From: Hyphomicrobium sp.
Lineage (GTDB): Bacteria; Pseudomonadota; Alphaproteobacteria; Rhizobiales; Hyphomicrobiaceae
Direction of reading: 5' to 3'
Assembly (NCBI GenBank): GCA_016793445.1
Contig: JAEUME010000011.1
Coordinates: forward strand, 1 to 64,000
DNA length: 64,000 nucleotides
A program made the position numbers and the translations under genes. Shown here piece after piece: positions 35,512-46,000 of this stretch. The notes under the pieces were generated by a model, which had not been told where the DNA came from, searched no databases, and worked only from the letters and a program-made list of their open reading frames with translations. Numbering within the stretch: position 1 is the first letter of the stretch; each line of letters opens with the position of its first letter.

Positions 35512-35934
35512 ATGACGACCTACGACCCCGACAACATCTTCGCCAAGATCCTGCGTGGCGACATTCCCTGCCACAAGGTCTACGAGGACGACGCCGCGCT
35601 CGTGTTCATGGATGTGATGCCGCAATCCCCGGGTCACACGCTGGTGGTCCCCAAGGCACCGTCGCGCAACCTTTTAGATGCCGATCCTGCGGTGCTCGCC
35701 AAAATGGTTCCGCTGGTTCAGAAAATCGCCATCGCCGCCAAGGCTGCTTTCAACGCCGACGGCATCACCTTGTGGCAGTTCAACGAGCCGGCCGGCGGAC
35801 AGACGGTCTTTCATCTGCATTACCATGTCATTCCGCGCTATGAGGGGCAGCCTCTGCGCGCGCATGCCGGCAAAATGGAAGATGCAGAAGTGCTCAAAGC
35901 CAACGCGGCGAAACTGAAAGCGGCATTGGGGTGA
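35512..35934 (+). CDS. HIT-family protein
   Basis: This is a histidine-triad nucleotide hydrolase or transferase family member of 140 residues. The start segment NIFAKILRGDIPCHKVYEDD, the PQSPGHTLVVPK segment and the triad motif HLHYHVIPRY are all present. These enzymes usually act on purine nucleotide phosphoramidates such as aminoacyl-AMP. The ATG at 35512 follows AAGGGAG. A strong hairpin follows about 60 bases after the stop. Confidence 0.93.
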   Translation: MTTYDPDNIFAKILRGDIPCHKVYEDDAALVFMDVMPQSPGHTLVVPKAPSRNLLDADPAVLAKMVPLVQKIAIAAKAAFNADGITLWQFNEPAGGQTVFHLHYHVIPRYEGQPLRAHAGKMEDAEVLKANAAKLKAALG

Positions 35935-35991
35935 CCGGCAGCCGTCTAGCGCCGTTCCGGTTCTGGGTAACGTGAGGCCCGCGCAACGCAA

Positions 35992-36020
35992 AACGGAGTG
36001 GTCGGGGAGACCACTCCGTT
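35992..36020 (+). terminator. Rho-independent-like terminator after the HIT gene
   Basis: AACGGAGTGGTC and GACCACTCCGTT form a perfect 12-bp stem with loop GGGGA, flanked by an outer CGTGAG / CTCACG pair. A run of six T follows at about 36033. The T run is some 12 bases beyond the stem, so it is not ideal. Confidence 0.65.
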
Positions 36021-36352
36021 CCAGGCTCACGCCTTTTTTGACAGAATGAGGAAGGACGACTTGCCCATTCTGTTCGTCGCCGACGCTCTGGGGGGAAGAG
36101 CGGATAACAGCGCGACGAGATACATGGGCTGCATTCAGCGATGGATTGAAGGTGTCGTGATTTGCGCGGTGTGGCAAGAGCAATCGTCAATGGTTGCATC
36201 AGCTATTCACCTATCCCCACGCGTAGCGATAGGCGCACGACCTTGAGGTGGTAGCGCTGGAAAAGGGCGCGTTCCCCCGCGCGGGGAGGAGGAAAGATTT
36301 GCCTCCTCTTGCAGACACGGCGTCGACAAAAGCCCGCTCCCTATAAGACAAG

Positions 36353-36380
36353 AAACGCCGGACATTGCTGTCCGGCGTTT
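36353..36380 (-). terminator. Rho-independent terminator of clpA
   Basis: A perfect 12-bp stem (AAACGCCGGACA with TGTCCGGCGTTT) has a four-base loop. It lies 28 bases beyond the clpA stop and on the minus strand is followed by CTTGTCTT after the final TTT of the stem. Confidence 0.8.
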
Positions 36381-36408
36381 CGATTGTCTGCGTCATGGAA
36401 AGAAGACC

Positions 36409-38847
36409 TCAGTCGTCCTTCTTCTTCCTGGGCACTGTTGGAACCGCGCCCGACTTTGCCGGCTTGTCGCCTTTGTCCTTGGGGCCGGGAAGCGCCTTCT
36501 TTGCTGTGGCGTCAACGAGCACCGGCTGAGGACCATCGTCCTCGTCGTCCTCGCTCTTGGCCTTCTTGGAGGGATCGCCCGGAATGAAATCAAAGGTGAG
36601 CGTCCGGTCCTCACCCTTGCCGGCGACGAGAACCTTCACGGTGCCGCCATGCTCAAGTTTGCCAAACAGCAACTCTTCCGCCAGCGGCTTCTTGATGTGC
36701 TCCTGAATGACGCGCGCCAGAGGCCGTGCGCCGAACTTCTCGTCGTAACCCTTTTCGGCCAGCCACCTGACGGCCTCGTCCGACAACTCGATCGAGACGC
36801 CACGGTCGGCAAGTTGCGCTTCGAGCTGGAAGACGAACTTCTCGACCACCTTGGCGATGATCTCGGGCGGCAGGCCGGAAAAGGCCACCACCGCGTCGAG
36901 ACGGTTGCGGAACTCCGGCGTGAACATACGGTTCACAGCCTCAGAATCCTCACCCTCGCGCTTGGAGCGGTTGAAGCCCATGGGGGGCTTGGCCATGTCG
37001 GACGCGCCCGCATTCGTCGTCATGATCAGCACGACATTGCGGAAGTCGACCGACTTGCCATTATGGTCCGTCAGCTTGCCATGATCCATGACCTGCAACA
37101 GGATGTTGAACAGATCCGGATGAGCCTTCTCGATTTCATCGAGCAACAGAACCGAGTGCGGGTGCTGATCGACGCCATCGGTCAACAGACCGCCCTGGTC
37201 GAAACCGACATAGCCCGGGGGAGCGCCGATGAGCCGCGAGACCGTGTGCTTTTCCATGTACTCGGACATGTCGAAACGCAACAGTTCCACGCCCATCAGG
37301 TTCGCGAGCTGCTTGGCAACTTCCGTCTTGCCGACACCCGTGGGGCCGGAGAACAGATAGCAGCCGATCGGCTTCTCAGGCTCGCGTAACCCCGCGCGCG
37401 CCAGCTTGATGGCGCTGGTCAGCGCATCGATCGCCTTGTCCTGGCCGAACACCAGGCGCTTCAAATCGCGCTCCAGGTTGGCCAGCACCTCCGCGTCACT
37501 CTTCGTCACCGTCTTGGGCGGGATTCGCGCCATGGTCGCGACCGTCGCCTCGATCTCCTTCACGGTGATCTTCCTCTTGCGCTTGCCTTCCGGAACAAGC
37601 ATCTGCGAGGCGCCCGTTTCGTCGATGACATCAATCGCCTTGTCGGGCAGCTTGCGGTCGTGGATGTACTTCGCCGAGAGTTCGACTGCGGCCTTGATCG
37701 CCTCGTTGGTGTACTTGATGCGATGATAGTCCTCGAAGACGCTCTTCAGGCCCTTGAGGATCTCGATCGTATCCTCAACGGTCGGCTCCTTGACGTCGAT
37801 CTTCTGAAAACGCCGAACCAGAGCGCGATCCTTCTCGAAGTGCTGGCGGTATTCCTTGTAGGTGGTCGAACCGATGCACTTCAACGTTCCCGACTGGAGC
37901 GCGGGCTTCAGAAGGTTGGAGGCGTCCATCGCGCCACCCGACGTGGCGCCCGCACCGATCACGGTGTGGATTTCGTCGATGAAGAGAATCGCGCCGTCGT
38001 AGGCCTCGATCTCCTTCATGACGGCCTTGAGGCGCTCTTCGAAATCGCCGCGATAGCGCGTGCCCGCCAGCAGAGCACCCATGTCGAGCGCAAAGATGGT
38101 TGACTCTTTCAGCACGTCGGGCACTTCACCCTTGATGATCTTGCGCGCCAAGCCTTCCGCGATCGCGGTCTTGCCGACACCGGGATCGCCGACGAAGAGC
38201 GGATTGTTCTTCTGGCGGCGGCACAGCACCTGAATCGTGCGCAGCACCTCCTGCTCGCGCCCGATGAGCGGGTCGATCTTGCCCTCACGCGCCTTCTTGT
38301 TGAGATTGACGCAGTAAGCCGTCAGCGCATCGCCGGGCTTCTTCTCCTCGCCATCACTGGCGGCCTCTTCATCCGCGCCACGCACCTGACGTGCCTCCGA
38401 CATACCGGGGCGCTTGGCGATGCCGTGCGCTATGTACTGCACGGCGTCGAAGCGCGTCATGTCCTGCTCGTGCAGGAAGTAAGCCGCATGGCTCTCACGT
38501 TCCGAGAAAATACCGACGAGCACGTTCGCGCCCGTCACTTCCTCCCGGCCCGAAGTCTGTACATGGACGATGGCCCGCTGCACCACGCGCTGGAAAGAGT
38601 TGGTCGGCTGCGCGTCGCGCGCGACTTTGGAGACGATAGGTGCCAACTCGTTGTCGAGGTACTCCACCAGACGATTGCGCAATTGGTCGATGTCGACGTT
38701 GCTCGCCCTCAGCACAGCCGCCGCATCGCGATCATCGACGAGCGCGAGCAACAAATGCTCGAGCGTCGCAAACTCGTGGCGGCGCACGTTTGCGTATTCG
38801 AGTGCGCGGTGGAGAGTAGCTTCCAGGTTTTTCGAAAGAGACGTCAA
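36409..38847 (-). CDS. clpA: ATP-dependent Clp protease ATP-binding subunit ClpA
   Basis: ClpA is the AAA+ unfoldase that feeds ClpP. The 812-residue protein has the N-domain with the [20 protein letters not shown] repeat region that binds ClpS, AAA1 with Walker A GDPGVGKT and Walker B FIDEIHT, and AAA2 with GPTGVGKT and [11 protein letters not shown] charged Lys/Asp-rich tail of about 50 residues is an extension beyond E. coli ClpA. I start at TTG 38847 because AGTAGGA precedes it and it begins eight bases after the clpS stop. The upstream ATG at 38892 would overlap clpS and add unrelated residues. A strong terminator follows. Confidence 0.96.
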   Translation of the reverse strand: MTSLSKNLEATLHRALEYANVRRHEFATLEHLLLALVDDRDAAAVLRASNVDIDQLRNRLVEYLDNELAPIVSKVARDAQPTNSFQRVVQRAIVHVQTSGREEVTGANVLVGIFSERESHAAYFLHEQDMTRFDAVQYIAHGIAKRPGMSEARQVRGADEEAASDGEEKKPGDALTAYCVNLNKKAREGKIDPLIGREQEVLRTIQVLCRRQKNNPLFVGDPGVGKTAIAEGLARKIIKGEVPDVLKESTIFALDMGALLAGTRYRGDFEERLKAVMKEIEAYDGAILFIDEIHTVIGAGATSGGAMDASNLLKPALQSGTLKCIGSTTYKEYRQHFEKDRALVRRFQKIDVKEPTVEDTIEILKGLKSVFEDYHRIKYTNEAIKAAVELSAKYIHDRKLPDKAIDVIDETGASQMLVPEGKRKRKITVKEIEATVATMARIPPKTVTKSDAEVLANLERDLKRLVFGQDKAIDALTSAIKLARAGLREPEKPIGCYLFSGPTGVGKTEVAKQLANLMGVELLRFDMSEYMEKHTVSRLIGAPPGYVGFDQGGLLTDGVDQHPHSVLLLDEIEKAHPDLFNILLQVMDHGKLTDHNGKSVDFRNVVLIMTTNAGASDMAKPPMGFNRSKREGEDSEAVNRMFTPEFRNRLDAVVAFSGLPPEIIAKVVEKFVFQLEAQLADRGVSIELSDEAVRWLAEKGYDEKFGARPLARVIQEHIKKPLAEELLFGKLEHGGTVKVLVAGKGEDRTLTFDFIPGDPSKKAKSEDDEDDGPQPVLVDATAKKALPGPKDKGDKPAKSGAVPTVPRKKKDD

Positions 38848-38854
38848 AGTTGTC

Positions 38855-39256
38855 CTACTCTTTCTCCATGGTGCATTGTAAAGGATGGCCATGTTGGCGT
38901 GAAAAATCCATGACCAATGTCACCTTGGTTTCAGCGACTTCAAACGTGTATACCCCGCAAATCCCGACGCCTTTGTGGTGGACGTGCAGCATGATGCGGG
39001 TTGCCTCCTCCTGGCCCTTGCCGAAAAAGCGCTGCAGCACGAGTACGACGAACTCCATAGGCGTGTAATCGTCGTTCAGCAGAAGAACTTTATAGAGGCT
39101 CGGCTTCTTGGTCTTGGGCCGCGTCTTCGTAACAATGCCCGTGCGCCCTTCGTCACCGTTGCCACCGTTGCCGCCACCATCGCGGCGCGCAGGCTCCTTG
39201 GCTGCCCGGGCAGGCATAGGTTGGGTCACGGCAATGGTTTCTTTACGTGGTGTCAT
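38855..39256 (-). CDS. clpS: ATP-dependent Clp protease adaptor protein ClpS
   Basis: ClpS delivers N-degron substrates to ClpA. The 133-residue protein has a Gly-rich flexible N-terminal tail (about 1-50), followed by the core: [20 protein letters not shown], which forms the N-degron pocket with NDD and TPMEFV, then [19 protein letters not shown]. clpA follows on the same strand. In many alphaproteobacteria a second ClpS exists; only one is in this window. Confidence 0.96.
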   Translation of the reverse strand: MTPRKETIAVTQPMPARAAKEPARRDGGGNGGNGDEGRTGIVTKTRPKTKKPSLYKVLLLNDDYTPMEFVVLVLQRFFGKGQEEATRIMLHVHHKGVGICGVYTFEVAETKVTLVMDFSRQHGHPLQCTMEKE

Positions 39257-39720
39257 TCCTGGTCGATCGTCGCCTTACGCGGGTAGAGAAAGCGTTAACA
39301 CAGTCTCCAGTTCCATTCGAAGATCCGCGGTGTTGATATCCTACAGTATCCTAGCATTCCATCCGGCGCCGTCGCCTATGCGCGCGGCGACGCACTTGTT
39401 TTGATCATAACGCATATTGCCAGGAGTTCGGCGTGGCCGGGAACGAAATCCTCGGGGATGTTGCCGCCCTCACCCAGTGGGCCGGCATCCAGCTATATAG
39501 GAAGGCTTGCGGCGCAAAAAATAGGCAAGCCTGCCACAGCCGGGCCATCGCGCAAGATAAAGACAAATTCTCTCCCGATTGACCCAGACGCACGGGGATT
39601 AGGCGCGCCAGATCAAACGCAAGAATCATACCCGCCGGGAAATGGATGCAAAGGACGGATTAAGCCTTGCCCGCTGCTGCGGCCCTCTTACCGGGCTCAC
39701 CCGCCCCGCACCCCCAACCT
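39257..39720. other. Intergenic region between phasin and clpS
   Basis: About 460 bases. It should hold the phasin terminator and the clpS-clpA promoter. Two small palindromes are visible: CGTCGCC / GGCGACG (39370-39392) and AGGCTTGC / GCAAGCCT (39503-39532, loop of 14 with an A-run). The latter may end the phasin transcript. No gene seen. Confidence 0.5.
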
Positions 39721-40059
39721 CTATTGGCGGCGTGAAGAAGACTCCACGGCTTCGTCAAAGGGCTTGATCGCTTGTTTTGCGAGGCCCGTGTACATGCCGC
39801 CCAGCGTACTCAGTTCCTGAAGATAGTGCTGATAGGCGCGCCGCGCGTAATTCGACTGAATCTCAAAAGCCTGCTCCAGGCTCTTGGCGCCAAGCAACTT
39901 CTGGACCGCCTCGGCCCCGTCCTCGAAGGACCGCTTGGAATATGCGCCCATTTCGATCGCGATGGCCTGCCAGTTACGGCCCACCTCGTCCCACATGCGT
40001 ATGGCGCTATTCAGGTTGCCCTGGCTGATCTTCTGAACGTCCTGGAAGGCGTTGATCAT
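39721..40059 (-). CDS. Phasin family protein
   Basis: Phasins coat polyhydroxyalkanoate granules. The 112-residue helical protein has the phasin pattern: NLNSAIRMWDEVGRNWQAIA, then YSKRSFEDGAEAVQKLLGAK and AFEIQSNYARRAYQHYLQEL. The last matches the conserved E-x-Q-x-x-Y/F-x-R helix. It implies carbon storage in this organism. The ATG at 40059 is used; a GTG one codon upstream also fits the GGGTAAAGG ribosome-binding stretch. It is divergent from the carboxypeptidase gene. Confidence 0.88.
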   Translation of the reverse strand: MINAFQDVQKISQGNLNSAIRMWDEVGRNWQAIAIEMGAYSKRSFEDGAEAVQKLLGAKSLEQAFEIQSNYARRAYQHYLQELSTLGGMYTGLAKQAIKPFDEAVESSSRRQ

Positions 40060-40428
40060 CACCTTTACCCCTGGTTTGATCTATCCCGTGCCCCGCTTGC
40101 GTCTTGCAGCCCCGGGCCTAAGCATTGCGCGTCTTAACCATAGATGCAATCGCCTCACATTGCGACGCACCCAAACGGGCATTTAACCATGCTGCTTAAC
40201 GTTAAATCAGCCGCAACCGTTTAGGCTCCGATCTTGAGAGTGCACAGCCTGACGCGTCGCTTGCGCGCCAAAAAAGTGCCCCAAAACAATGATTACCTTC
40301 CCCTCAAGGGGTGGGCACACCAGGGTTGCGGAGGATGGAACGCCGCATACCCTTAGGGAATAATAAGGCCCTCGCACCGGCACAATTTTTGATGCCGCAA
40401 GCGAGCGGAAAGAGGGATAGTTGGCGTC
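40060..40428. other. Divergent promoter region, phasin and carboxypeptidase
   Basis: About 370 bases with two TTAACCAT elements and one TTAACGTTAA (described separately). The remainder shows no gene. The stretch before the carboxypeptidase start includes an AAAGAGGGA that may be its ribosome-binding site. Confidence 0.55.
40134..40205. promoter_or_regulatory. CtrA-like half sites
   Basis: TTAACCAT occurs at 40134-40141 and again at 40183-40190. TTAACGTTAA lies at 40196-40205. The eight-base TTAACCAT is the half site of the CtrA binding motif in Caulobacter. The full motif has a seven-base spacer, whereas here the second and third elements are nine bases apart. They fall between phasin and a cell-wall carboxypeptidase, so control of either is possible. 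Confidence 0.4.
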
Positions 40429-42447
40429 TTGTTGCGTTTTTTCGCTCAGTTTGCGGTTGCGTTTGTCGGTTTTGCTGCCCTCCTGCAGTCCGCCGCGCCC
40501 GCCCACGCCCGGCCGGCCCGCCACGCCGCAATGATCCTCGATGCGAACACGGGCGCCGTCCTGCATAACGACAACGCAGACGAACGTCGCCATCCTGCCT
40601 CGCTAACCAAAATGATGACGCTCTACCTCACGTTCGAGATCATCGAGCAAGGGCGGATGTCGATGTCATCCAAGGTCACGATCAGCCAGGAGGCGGCCTC
40701 CGTCGCGCCCTCCAAGCTCGATCTTGACCCAGGTGAGGAAATCACCGTTCGGGAGGCCATTTTCGCGCTCATCACCAAATCCGCTAACGACGTCGCGGTG
40801 GCGCTCGCCGAGAAGATCGGCGGATCGGAGCGCAATTTCGTCCGCCTGATGAATGCGAAGGCCCGGGAACTCGGCATGACGCGCACGAACTTCGAGAACG
40901 CATCGGGTCTTCCCGACGGCGATCAGGTGACAAGCGCCCGCGACATGATCACGCTCGGCTTGCACCTGCAGGACGACTACCCGCAATATTACGGAATGTT
41001 CGCCACGCGCTCGTTCAGCTTCCGCGGCCGCTCGTACCGAAATCACAACACCTTGATGAACAACTTCGGCGGGATCGACGGCATCAAGACCGGCTACACG
41101 CGCGATTCAGGCTTCAACCTTGTCACCTCCGTCCGTCGCAACGGCCGCCACCTCGTGGGCGCCGTCTTCGGCGGCGGGAGCGCTGCAGCCCGCAACGGCG
41201 AAATGCGCGTTCTGCTGACGCGCGCCTTCAACCGCGCATCGCGCGTGAAGACGCGCAAGCCCGCCCCGCCGCTCGTTGCTCAGCTGAAGGCCCCGCCCAA
41301 GCGCGCCGAGCGCCCGGTCCCGCCAAAACCCACAGTCCTTGCCCAGGCCACGCCCAAACCCGATAGACCGGCCCCTCAGCCAAAGGCGATTGCGCAACAA
41401 ACGCCGGCAGCGGGAACTGAGCAGGTGCCCGATGTCATCAAGCCTGCCGTTGGAGCACAAATCGCCATTGAGCGCGGCGAGCCTCCCTCCGCGCCCGACA
41501 TCCCCGCTCAATCTGAAGTGGCCCTCACCGAGACCCCACCAGAGAGCGCACCGCCGCCGGTTCAAGTCGTCAGCAAGGTCCGGCGCATCATGGTGGCACC
41601 GCGCCGCGCCGCAAAAGCGACGCAACCCAACCCGAGCCAGACAACGGACATGGAGGCCAGCGATCAAGACGACGAGCGCGCTAACAGCACCGGCGTCAAG
41701 ACCGCGAACGCTCCTGTGACCGCTGCGCAAACCGACGCGCCGGCGCCGCCTGTTTTTGCATCAACGAGCTTCAGCGACGCTCCGAACGTGACCGAAACCA
41801 TCGTGCCCAAGACGACGCCCGGACACCTGGCTTTGGCCTCCGCGATCGACTCGCGTGCGTCCCTCGGTGCCAGCGACGTGCCACCGGCGGTTGAACAGGC
41901 CGAGGCGACGCGCAATGATGCGCAGGCGCCGCAAGTGGCCGCACTGCAAACGCCGTCGAATCCACCATCCCTGGCCCATGCTCCGGCACCGGCGGAGACG
42001 CGCATGCCGCCCAAGGTGATGACAGCAAGCTTCACCCCGCCCTCCTCTGCACCTTCCACGCCGGAGCGTAAGGTGGAGCCGCCGCGTCCCCGCGCCGCCG
42101 CTCCGATTCAACGCGGGATGAGACCCTCGACGCTTCAGGCCCAAGCCGACGCTATTTCGGATGGGCGGCCCGCGCGCATGGCGACCGCGGATCCAGGCAA
42201 TGGGCGCTTTGAAATCCAGATCGGCGCCTATGCGTCGATGAACGACGCACAGCGCGCCCTCGGCGCCGTACAAGCCCGCGCGGGCGGCGTGGTGGCGAGC
42301 TATGCCTCGGTCACACAGCCTGTCGACAAGGGCGGGCGCACGATCTATCGCGCACGGTTCCGCGGCTTCGACGCAAACTCTGCCGCCAACACGTGCGTGG
42401 CGCTGCGCAAGCAGTCATTCGACTGCTTCGTGATGACGGCCTATTGA
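40429..42447 (+). CDS. D-alanyl-D-alanine carboxypeptidase (DacA/PBP5-like) with SPOR domain
   Basis: This periplasmic serine peptidase trims the D-Ala from peptidoglycan pentapeptides. The 672-residue protein starts with a signal peptide (ending AHARPA). It then has a penicillin-binding core of about 250 residues with Ser-x-x-Lys in HPASLTKMMT, Ser-x-Asn in KSANDVA and Lys-Thr-Gly in GIKTGYTRDSG. A very long Pro/Ala-rich linker (about 275-585) follows. A C-terminal SPOR domain (about 590-672: GRFEIQIGAYASMNDAQRAL) should bind denuded glycan at the septum. The start is TTG 40429 or the next TTG. No C-terminal membrane anchor helix is evident. Confidence 0.92.
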   Translation: MLRFFAQFAVAFVGFAALLQSAAPAHARPARHAAMILDANTGAVLHNDNADERRHPASLTKMMTLYLTFEIIEQGRMSMSSKVTISQEAASVAPSKLDLDPGEEITVREAIFALITKSANDVAVALAEKIGGSERNFVRLMNAKARELGMTRTNFENASGLPDGDQVTSARDMITLGLHLQDDYPQYYGMFATRSFSFRGRSYRNHNTLMNNFGGIDGIKTGYTRDSGFNLVTSVRRNGRHLVGAVFGGGSAAARNGEMRVLLTRAFNRASRVKTRKPAPPLVAQLKAPPKRAERPVPPKPTVLAQATPKPDRPAPQPKAIAQQTPAAGTEQVPDVIKPAVGAQIAIERGEPPSAPDIPAQSEVALTETPPESAPPPVQVVSKVRRIMVAPRRAAKATQPNPSQTTDMEASDQDDERANSTGVKTANAPVTAAQTDAPAPPVFASTSFSDAPNVTETIVPKTTPGHLALASAIDSRASLGASDVPPAVEQAEATRNDAQAPQVAALQTPSNPPSLAHAPAPAETRMPPKVMTASFTPPSSAPSTPERKVEPPRPRAAAPIQRGMRPSTLQAQADAISDGRPARMATADPGNGRFEIQIGAYASMNDAQRALGAVQARAGGVVASYASVTQPVDKGGRTIYRARFRGFDANSAANTCVALRKQSFDCFVMTAY

Positions 42448-42487
42448 GCGTCTTTCCGCGCTTGTCCCGGTGCAACGCGCCGGCCGC

Positions 42488-42928
42488 TCACTTTTCCTGT
42501 ATCGACTTAAGATAGCCCACCAACTGATTGATCAGAATACGCGCCCGCTTGTCGACGTCGGAGGCCTTATCGTCGGGATCGGCCGAAACGCGATAGCGTG
42601 CGCCCCACGCCGGCATCTCGCGCATCCCGTGCGCGGCAATTGCCGCTCGGCCGTCGATCATCTCCATGATGCGCTTCTCGGGAAAGACGCCGCCATTGGA
42701 CTTGGCAATCTTGGTGAGATCGGCCGGCCGTTTGGAGAGGCGCGGTGCCATCGGTCCATCGCCATGGCCATCGGGCCCATGGCAGTCCGTGCATGAAATC
42801 TCATACTCGGTGAGCGCGCGGTCATCGCCGTCGACATCGTCCTGCGCCAAAGCGGCCTGAGGCACGAACGCCAACCACGCCGCACACATGCAACCTGTCA
42901 TTTTCCTGATGCGCTTGACCAGTCCCAT
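42488..42928 (-). CDS. Secreted c-type cytochrome
   Basis: The 146-residue protein has a signal peptide (ending near AALAQDD) and a single haem site SCTDCHG with Cys46, Cys49 and His50. The likely distal methionine is in REMPAWG. It is a monohaem, periplasmic, class I-like cytochrome, with no clue to its partner. The ATG at 42928 is used because GGAGGAG precedes it; the upstream TTG would put the Shine-Dalgarno inside the gene. It lies between the carboxypeptidase and putA, facing the former. Confidence 0.87.
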   Translation of the reverse strand: MGLVKRIRKMTGCMCAAWLAFVPQAALAQDDVDGDDRALTEYEISCTDCHGPDGHGDGPMAPRLSKRPADLTKIAKSNGGVFPEKRIMEMIDGRAAIAAHGMREMPAWGARYRVSADPDDKASDVDKRARILINQLVGYLKSIQEK

Positions 42929-43044
42929 AGCCGCGAACTCCTCCAGCGCCAAGCAGGCGTGCGTTGATCTGCCCCCAAGCCAAGCACCCGGAGTGACGAC
43001 GGCGATTTATCAACCCGGTGAAGGGCAGCATCCACTCCTGACGG

Positions 43045-46000
43045 TCAGTCGCCGCTCGACAGCAGCATATAGTTTCCGCCTGTCGCCGTGATGTCCGTGG
43101 AGCGGGTGCGCTCTGTGGCGAACCGCAACAGGTAGTTGGGTCCACCCGCCTTGGGTCCGGTGCCCGACAGCCCCTCCCCGCCGAACGGCTGCACGCCGAC
43201 GACCGCACCGATCTGGTTGCGGTTGACGTAGATGTTGCCGACGCGGGCGTGCTCGGTGACGTAGTCCGCCACGCTTTCGATGCGCGAATGCAGCCCCAGC
43301 GTCAGCCCATATCCAGTGGCATTCAGGGCGGCGATCACCTTGTCGAGATGCCCGCGCTCAAAACGGATGAGATGCAAAACAGGACCGAATACTTCCTTCT
43401 CCAGCCGTGATAGACGGTCGAGTTCATAAAGCGCGGGCGTCACATACGTACCCGCGCGGCAGGCCTCCGGAATCGGGAGGTCGATGATTTCGCGGCCTTC
43501 GCGCTCCATGCGCACCTTGTGGCCTTCGAGGGCGTCCTGGGCCGCTTCATCAATCACGGGGCCGATGTCGGTCGCGTAGTCGAGCGGATCGCCGACGTCG
43601 AGCGCCTCGATGGCGCCAGCCAGCATAGCCTTGATGCGCGGGGCGGCATCGTCCTGCACGAACAGGATACGGGCCGCCGAGCAGCGCTGCCCGGCACTGT
43701 CGAAGGCGGAGCGCACCGCATCGCGCGTGACCTGCTCTGCGAGCGCCGAGCTGTCCGCGATCATGGCATTCATCCCGCCCGTCTCAGCGATGAACGGGAC
43801 GATAGGGCCCTGGCGGCCGACCAGCGTGCGCTGGATCGCCCAGGCCGTTTCGTTTGATCCCGTGAAGACCACGCCTGCAACGCGCGTATCTTTTACCAGC
43901 GCTTCGCCCAGCTTACCCGCACCGGTCACAAGGTGCAGCACATCCTTGGGAATGCCCGCCTCCTGCAACAGGCGGACGGCAAGGAACGCGGTAACCGGGG
44001 TCTGCTCGGCCGGTTTCGCCACAACCGCATTGCCGGCAGCCAGCGCCGCCGCTATCTGGCCGGTGAAGATCGCGAGGGGAAAGTTCCAGGGCGAAATGCA
44101 GGCGAACACGCCGCGCGCACGCAGATAGAGAATGTTCTCTTCGCCCGTTGGTCCCTTGAGCGCAACCGGCTCGGCGAAAAGGCGGCGCGCCTGGACGGCA
44201 TAGTAGCGCAGATAGTCGACGGCCTCCCGCAGTTCCGCTTGCGCCGCCTCCAGCGTCTTGCCCGCCTCACGCACCAGGGCGGCCAGCAACGTAGCGCGCT
44301 CGCGTTCATAAAGGTCGGCTGCCAATTCCAGGATGCGCGCGCGCTCGTGGGCCGGTGTCGTGTCCCAGCGCTGCGCCGCCCGCGAGGCGCCGGCAAGCGC
44401 CTCTTCCAGTTGCCCCGGCGTGGCAAGACGCACCGTACCGGCGCGTTCGCGCTTATCGTGCGGTGAAAGCATGAGCTGCGCCGCTTCACCGCCGGTGGTG
44501 GCCGAGCCATTCACGATCGGACCGGCCGAGAACGGCGTCTTGAGGATGCGGGCCATATCTTCGAGCAAAGGTCCGCGGACTTTGGGTTCGGTGAGGGCCA
44601 GTCCAGCGCTCGCTTTGCGCTCGGGCAGGAAAATCTCACGCGGCCGTGGCATCAAGACATGGGGCTTGCCCGAGCTGCGTTCGCGCTCGGCAGCTTCCAC
44701 GGGGTCGGCAACAATGTCCGAAACCGGCGTCTCGTCATCCGCCAGCCGGTTGACGAAGGAGGTATTGGCGCCATTTTCCAGCAGCCGGCGCACCAGATAG
44801 CCCAACAAATCCTCATGCCCGCCGACCGGCGCGTAGATTCGACATGCCGGGGCGCTGCGTTCATCCGACATGAGCGCCTCATAGAGCGCTTCGCCCATGC
44901 CATGCAGGCGCTGGAACTCGAAGTCGGACGTTCCAGCCGCCACGCGCGCCGACGCGATGGCATGGGCATTGTGGGTCGCAAACTGCGGATAGAAGGCTTG
45001 CGGATCGGCCAGCAGATAGCGCATTGCCGCGAGATACGACACGTCCGTGTACATCTTGCGCGAGAACACAGGATAGTCGGCAAGACCGCGCTCCTGCGCC
45101 CATTTGATTTCGCTGTCCCAGTACGCGCCCTTGACGAGGCGAACCGGAATGCGCCGGCCCGTCTCGCTCGCCAGCCGGCGCAGCCAGCGCAGCAGCGGAA
45201 TGGCGCGCTTGCCGTAGGCTTGCACGGCCAAGCCCAGCCCGTGCCAGCCATCAAGCTGAGGATCGAGGAAGATGTCGCCGAAAGCGTGCGCGGTGAGATC
45301 CAGACGATCCTGTTCCTCCGCGTCGATGGTGAGACCGATGCCTTTGGCGCGGGCGGCGCGCACCAGTGTAAGCAGACGCGGATTGAGCTCGCGCGCCAGC
45401 CTTGCCTCCTTGCCCGGCTCGAAGCGCGCGTGGAGCGCCGACAGCTTGATGGAGATGGAGGGTCGCGCGAAGATCGCATCACGGCTCGTGCCCGTCATCG
45501 CACCCGCCGCTTGGCCAACGGCGTCGATGGCTTCCATGTAGCGCTGGAAATAGCGCTCCGCGTCACGCTCCGTGCGCGCCGCCTCGCCCAGCATGTCGAA
45601 GGAGAAGCGCCAGCCCCTGGCTTCCAGCGGCTTGGCGCGCAACAGCGCGCTTTGAATGGTGGTGCCGAGCACGAACTGATCGCCCAGCAGCTTGACCGCC
45701 TGGCGCACGGCCTGACGGATCACCGGTTCGCCGGAACGCGCGACAAGCCGCTTGATCGACTGGATCGGATTGGCGCCCTGGGCCTCACGCAACTTCATGA
45801 TGCGCCCGGTGAGCATCAAGCCCCAGGTCGAAGCGTTGACGAACAGGCTGTCGGATGCGCCAAGGTGCTTCTCCCAAGCCCCGCCTGAAATCTTGTCGGC
45901 AATGAAGTCGTCCGCCGTCTCGGCATCGGGAATGCGCAGGAGTGCTTCCGCGAGGCACATGAGGATGACGCCCTCTTCGCTCGCCAGGCCGTACTCGTGC

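Larger units (their letters stand above)
35935..36408. other. Intergenic region between HIT gene and clpA
   Basis: About 470 bases between two convergent genes, with a strong hairpin at each end and a partial RIME-like palindrome near 36271-36296. The central part (about 36040-36240) is open in some frames but shows no recognisable protein. I see no gene. Confidence 0.55.

Noticed and set aside
35998..36246. 82-codon open frame between HIT and clpA genes
   Set aside because: It begins inside a terminator-like hairpin and shows no conserved pattern.
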